A stretch of DNA of 64,000 nt, from NCBI RefSeq assembly GCF_013304825.1, contig NZ_JAAWUO010000011.1, positions 62,001 to 126,000 on the forward strand, given 5' to 3'. The stretch is from Blautia schinkii (lineage in GTDB: Bacteria > Bacillota > Clostridia > Lachnospirales > Lachnospiraceae). A model generated the notes under the pieces. That model saw only the letters and a list, made by a program, of their open reading frames with translations. It did no database searches and was not told the origin of the DNA. How positions within the stretch are numbered: position 1 is the stretch's first letter; each line of letters opens with the position of its first letter. The position numbers and the translations under genes were made by a program. Shown piece after piece: positions 61,224 through 64,000 of the stretch.

Positions 61224-61415
61224 ACAAAATTCTCCACAGACAGAGGATATGCGACGAGCATTGATATGAACATCTATTTATGGAAAGAGGATATTGAAGA
61301 CGGGGAATCGGTAATGACAGCCGAATATAGACCTGTAGAATACGGAAAGGACTATGATGTTGTCAATAATCCTGATAAATTTCAACTATATATAGATGGA
61401 AATGAGATTAAATAG
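61224..61415 (+). pseudogene. C-terminal fragment of an unknown protein
   Basis: A frame without a start codon encodes STDRGYATSIDMNIYLWKED, then EDGESVMTAEYRPVEYGKDY and ends KFQLYIDGNEIK. It looks like the end of a beta-rich extracytoplasmic domain. The upstream part is missing. The rest of the 61005-61594 interval holds two terminators and nothing else recognised. Confidence 0.4.
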
Positions 61416-61594
61416 TAATCTCCTGAAAGCAAGCTTTTTGTCAATTATTTCAAAGAAAAATTAAAGGATAACAATACATAGTTTTGACAATGATATTTTG
61501 AAAAATTTTATAGGAATGCTCTATTATCAAATTGACATAGGAATATGGTAGCGTATAATTAGAATTGAATACACTGAAAAAATGGAGGAATTAC

Positions 61595-61807
61595 ATGAAA
61601 GCACATAAATATTGGTCAGTAGGAGCATTGATCACAATGCTTGGGACTTTTTACACTGGATATAAAAAGCAAAAATCAAGTCACAAATACTTTGCTTTAA
61701 GTTCTATGTTATGTATGGTAATGGCGATATATACAGGTCATAAAATGATTACCAGGAATAGGAAAAAAAAGGCGAATAAAGAGAAAGATACAGAAAGGGA
61801 GGGATAA
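61595..61807 (+). CDS. Small membrane protein, paralogue 2 (DUF6219-like)
   Basis: 70 aa from ATG 61595 (GGAGG 6 nt upstream). MKAHKYWSVGALITMLGTFY, TGYKKQKSSHKY and FALSSMLCMVMAIYTGHKMI, followed by a Lys-rich tail. Two membrane helices. Paralogue of the minus-strand protein at 58470. It lies 3 bp before the peroxiredoxin gene and is probably co-transcribed with it. Confidence 0.8.
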   Translation: MKAHKYWSVGALITMLGTFYTGYKKQKSSHKYFALSSMLCMVMAIYTGHKMITRNRKKKANKEKDTEREG

Positions 61808-61810
61808 ATA

Positions 61811-62266
61811 ATGTTGGAAGTAGGGGTTAAGGCACCGGATTTTGAGTTGCCAGATCAAAATGGGAAAATACATAGATTATCGGATTATACAGGAAAAAAA
61901 GTGATCTTATATTTCTATCCCAAGGATAATACAGCGGGATGCACGAAACAGGCATGTGGGTTTTCTGAGCGATACCCTCAGTTTACCGAAAAAGGAGCAG
62001 TTATTCTTGGAGTCAGTAAGGATTCTGTATCCTCTCATAAGAGATTTGAGGAAAAATATGGATTGACATTTACACTTTTAGCAGATCCAGAGCGGAAAGT
62101 TATTGAAGCATATGATGTATGGAAAGAAAAGAAAAATTATGGCAAAGTCTCTATGGGAGTAGTAAGAACCACATATCTTATTGATGAACAGGGGATTATT
62201 ATAAAGGCAAATGATAAAGTCAAGGCTGCAGATGATCCTGAAAATATGCTCAAGGAATTAGATTAA
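61811..62266 (+). CDS. bcp: Thioredoxin-dependent peroxiredoxin (BCP/PrxQ)
   Basis: 151 aa. The AhpC/TSA fold has APDFELPDQNG and FYPKDNTAGCTKQACGF, with peroxidatic Cys in TAGCT and the PrxQ-type second Cys five residues later. GVSKDSVSSHKRFEEKY and the RTTYLIDEQGII strand complete it. It reduces peroxides at the expense of thioredoxin. Its stop overlaps the yaaA start. Confidence 0.95.
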   Translation: MLEVGVKAPDFELPDQNGKIHRLSDYTGKKVILYFYPKDNTAGCTKQACGFSERYPQFTEKGAVILGVSKDSVSSHKRFEEKYGLTFTLLADPERKVIEAYDVWKEKKNYGKVSMGVVRTTYLIDEQGIIIKANDKVKAADDPENMLKELD

Positions 62267-63012
62267 TGAAGATAATATTATCCCCTGCTAAAAAGATGAT
62301 TACAGATACTGACAGCATAGCGCCGGATGGATTGCCTGAATTTATTGAAAAGACGACAGAGATACAAAATTGGTTGAAAAGTAAGTCAAAAGAAGAACTG
62401 AAGACTATCTGGAAATGTAATGACAAAATTACAGAACAGAACTTCAATAGATTGGAAAACATGGATCTTTATCATTTACTTACCCCAGCTGTCTTATCAT
62501 ATGAAGGAATTGCTTTTCAATATATGGCTCCATCCGTGTTTGAGGACAGTCAGTTCGAGTATGTACAAAATCATTTGAGAATAATATCTGCATTTTATGG
62601 TGTGTTAAAACCAAGGGATGGTGTGACGCCTTATCGTTTGGAAATGCAGGCGAAGGTTGGAATAGGAGAAACAAAAAATCTGTATGAGTACTGGGGAGAT
62701 TTATTATACCGCTCAGTGATTGATAACAGCAGGATTATAATCAATCTGGCATCGAAAGAATACTCTAAGTGCATAGAAAAATATCTGACACGACAGGATA
62801 GATACATTACGATTACATTTTGTGAGTTATCAGGAGATAAACTGGTGACAAAAGGTACATATGCTAAGATGGCCCGTGGTGAAATGGTTAGGTTCATGGC
62901 TGAAAACAGAATTGAAAATCCTGAGGATATTAAGAAATTTGATAGACTAGGCTATTCATTCCGCTCTGATTTATCATCAGATGCAGAATATGTTTTTGAA
63001 CGGAAAAAATGA
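62266..63012 (+). CDS. yaaA: Peroxide stress protein YaaA
   Basis: 248 aa. The family signature is clear: MKIILSPAKKM, LTPAVLSYEGIAFQYM, FYGVLKPRDGVTPYRLEMQ, LASKEYSK and the terminal KFDRLGYSFRSDLSS. In E. coli YaaA limits free iron and Fenton damage under H2O2. Co-translated with the peroxiredoxin. Confidence 0.95.
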   Translation: MKIILSPAKKMITDTDSIAPDGLPEFIEKTTEIQNWLKSKSKEELKTIWKCNDKITEQNFNRLENMDLYHLLTPAVLSYEGIAFQYMAPSVFEDSQFEYVQNHLRIISAFYGVLKPRDGVTPYRLEMQAKVGIGETKNLYEYWGDLLYRSVIDNSRIIINLASKEYSKCIEKYLTRQDRYITITFCELSGDKLVTKGTYAKMARGEMVRFMAENRIENPEDIKKFDRLGYSFRSDLSSDAEYVFERKK

Positions 63013-63063
63013 TGATTGAATGATTATTTTAAATAAAAGGTAATCAGTAATATTAATTATTAT

Positions 63064-63096
63064 AATAATAGTAATTATTGCTATTATTTATTGACA
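63064..63096 (+). promoter_or_regulatory. PerR/Fur-like box and orphan -35
   Basis: AATAATAGTAATTATT (63064-63079) is the reverse complement of the box at 60201. It is followed by CTATTATT and TTGACA (63091-63096). No -10 follows at the right distance because rubrerythrin coding sequence starts there. Confidence 0.6.
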
Positions 63097-63098
63097 AT

Positions 63099-63302
63099 AA
63101 ACAGATTGAGAAGCACCACGAAGAGAGATATCGTGCACTTCTTAAGAATATTGAAACTGCACAGGTGTTTGAAAAGAGTGAAGTTAAGGTATGGGAATGC
63201 CGTAACTGTGGACATGTTGTGGTAGGAACAAAGGCACCTGAGATATGTCCAGTATGTAACCATCCACAGAGTTATTTCGAAATACGTGAAGAGAACTATT
63301 AA
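63099..63302 (+). pseudogene. 5-prime-truncated rubrerythrin
   Basis: Only the C-terminal part remains: IEKHHEERYRALLKNIE, the rubredoxin-like domain WECRNCGHVVVG and CPVCNHPQSYFEIREENY. The N-terminal diiron four-helix domain is absent. The remnant joins directly to a -35 element, so transcription and translation were probably both lost, although a TTG-initiated 74-codon frame from 63078 remains. Confidence 0.8.
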
Positions 63303-63337
63303 AGAGAAGGAGATTATTACAAAGAAGAAAGTGATTA

Positions 63338-63459
63338 TTAAAAAAAGCAGTAATGATAGGCTGTGGCTTTGTTGGTTCTGCATCAGTTGGTAAAGAAGCA
63401 TTAAAGTTTAAGAATCGGCGGATGCTTTGAAAAAAGTTATAGAAACAATTGGATTTTAA
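63338..63459 (+). pseudogene. Internally deleted L-lactate dehydrogenase remnant
   Basis: KKAVMIGCGFVGSASV matches the NAD-binding start of L-lactate dehydrogenase (V.IGCGFVGS). It is followed directly by GKEALKFK and, after a frameshift, ESADALKKVIETIGF-stop, which resembles the C-terminal helix of the same family. The whole middle is missing. Confidence 0.5.
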
Positions 63460-63485
63460 ATTTTAAACATAGGAAGATAAAAAAG

Positions 63486-63860
63486 ATGGAAGTAAAATAT
63501 TCTGTATGCAATCATTGTGGAAACATTATTGAAATGGTAAAGGATCAAGGCGTACCAGTAATGTGTTGCGGAGAACCTATGCAGGAATTAAAAGCCGGAG
63601 TGACAGATGCTGTTGTCGAGAAGCATGTACCTGTATATACGATAGAAGGCAGTCATGTTCATGTTGTGGTCGGAGAGACAAAACATCCAATGCTTGAAGA
63701 GCATTTCATTGAGTGGATTACATTAAATACAAACCAGGGAATATACAGAAAACAGTTAAATCCAGGGCAGGAGCCGGTAGCAGATTTTTGTCTTTGCAAT
63801 GGTGAACAGGTAGAAGAAGTATATGCATATTGTAACCTGCATGGATTATGGAAATGCTAA
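63486..63860 (+). CDS. dfx: Desulfoferrodoxin (superoxide reductase)
   Basis: 124 aa. The N-terminal desulforedoxin iron site is CNHCGN and CCGE (four Cys). The C-terminal superoxide reductase site has EKHVP, HVHVVVGETKHPM and CNLHGLW (His4-Cys). It reduces superoxide to H2O2 using electrons from rubredoxin, encoded next. ATG 63486 follows AGGAAGAT. Confidence 0.95.
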   Translation: MEVKYSVCNHCGNIIEMVKDQGVPVMCCGEPMQELKAGVTDAVVEKHVPVYTIEGSHVHVVVGETKHPMLEEHFIEWITLNTNQGIYRKQLNPGQEPVADFCLCNGEQVEEVYAYCNLHGLWKC

Positions 63861-63951
63861 AAGCATTTATACATATTAAGGTTACAGAACAACACAAATA
63901 CAACAGTAATATATGCTGTGTATTAATATATTTATAAGGAGGAACAAACTA

Positions 63952-64000
63952 ATGAAATATGTATGTGACGTTTGCGGATGGGAATATGATGAAGAGGAAG
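63952..64000 (+). CDS. Rubredoxin, N-terminal part (cut by window edge)
   Basis: ATG 63952 with AAGGAGG upstream; MKYVCDVCGWEYDEEE shows the first CxxCG knuckle. It is the probable electron donor of the adjacent desulfoferrodoxin. Confidence 0.85.
   Translation, partial: MKYVCDVCGWEYDEEE

Noticed and set aside
1-64000. CRISPR array or complete prophage/insertion sequence
   Set aside because: No regularly spaced direct repeats with unique spacers and no intact transposase, integrase or phage structural gene were seen.

Overview
The window looks like the replication-origin region of a gut Firmicute of the family Lachnospiraceae (Blautia/Ruminococcus/Dorea-like). This is inferred from the low-to-moderate GC content, the gene order rpmH-rnpA-yidD-yidC-jag-mnmE-mnmG-rsmG and parA-parB-DUF4446-serS, a DUF3881 protein, a bile-salt-hydrolase-type enzyme, and rubredoxin, rubrerythrin, hemerythrin and desulfoferrodoxin genes typical of an anaerobe. 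Core genes left of about 15.2 kb lie on the minus strand and those right of about 15.7 kb on the plus strand. The segment between them carries clustered DnaA boxes, so oriC lies at about 15.24-15.56 kb.

Layout. 0-5.8 kb: the start of a secreted protein, then murA, a shikimate kinase, a flavin reductase, a CBS/DRTGG family II pyrophosphatase and an S1-domain protein. 5.9-7.1 kb: two candidate structured RNAs flank a small secreted protein. 7.1-15.2 kb: rsmA, a large TPR/acidic/AAA-like protein, recF, an S4-domain protein, dnaN and dnaA. 15.2-24.3 kb: oriC, rpmH, rnpA, yidD, yidC, jag, a possible CpeT-like protein, mnmE, mnmG and rsmG. 24.5-29.6 kb: a GldA/GldF/GldG/DUF4340-type ABC operon. 29.7-34.5 kb: a giant YhgE/Pip repeat protein diverging from a TetR regulator, with a palindrome over its promoter.

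34.5-40.2 kb is an AT-rich, gene-poor segment holding an alpha/beta hydrolase, an SseB-like protein, decayed genes, several repeat families and parS sites. It ends at parA-parB. The ParABS system and the parS sites (one inside a coding sequence at 29.2 kb) make this the likely chromosomal centromere. Then follow DUF4446, serS and DUF3881.

44.8-64 kb is accessory. It starts at a half tRNA-Arg copy and the intact tRNA-Arg(CCU), followed by an iteron-like TTAGCT repeat array and two small unknown genes. Next come a bile salt hydrolase, a small alarmone synthetase, a cardiolipin synthase and a five-gene operon (phospholipase-D-like protein, two-component system, FUSC membrane protein, CDP-alcohol phosphatidyltransferase). 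Together these suggest envelope and bile-stress adaptation. An S24/LexA-like repressor diverges from a Y-family polymerase gene that has an SOS box in its leader. The right end is an oxygen/peroxide-defence cluster: rubredoxin, hemerythrin, peroxiredoxin, YaaA, desulfoferrodoxin, rubredoxin. It shares a PerR/Fur-like box and includes a truncated rubrerythrin and an internally deleted lactate dehydrogenase.

All family names are from reading translated sequence by eye; no database search was run.
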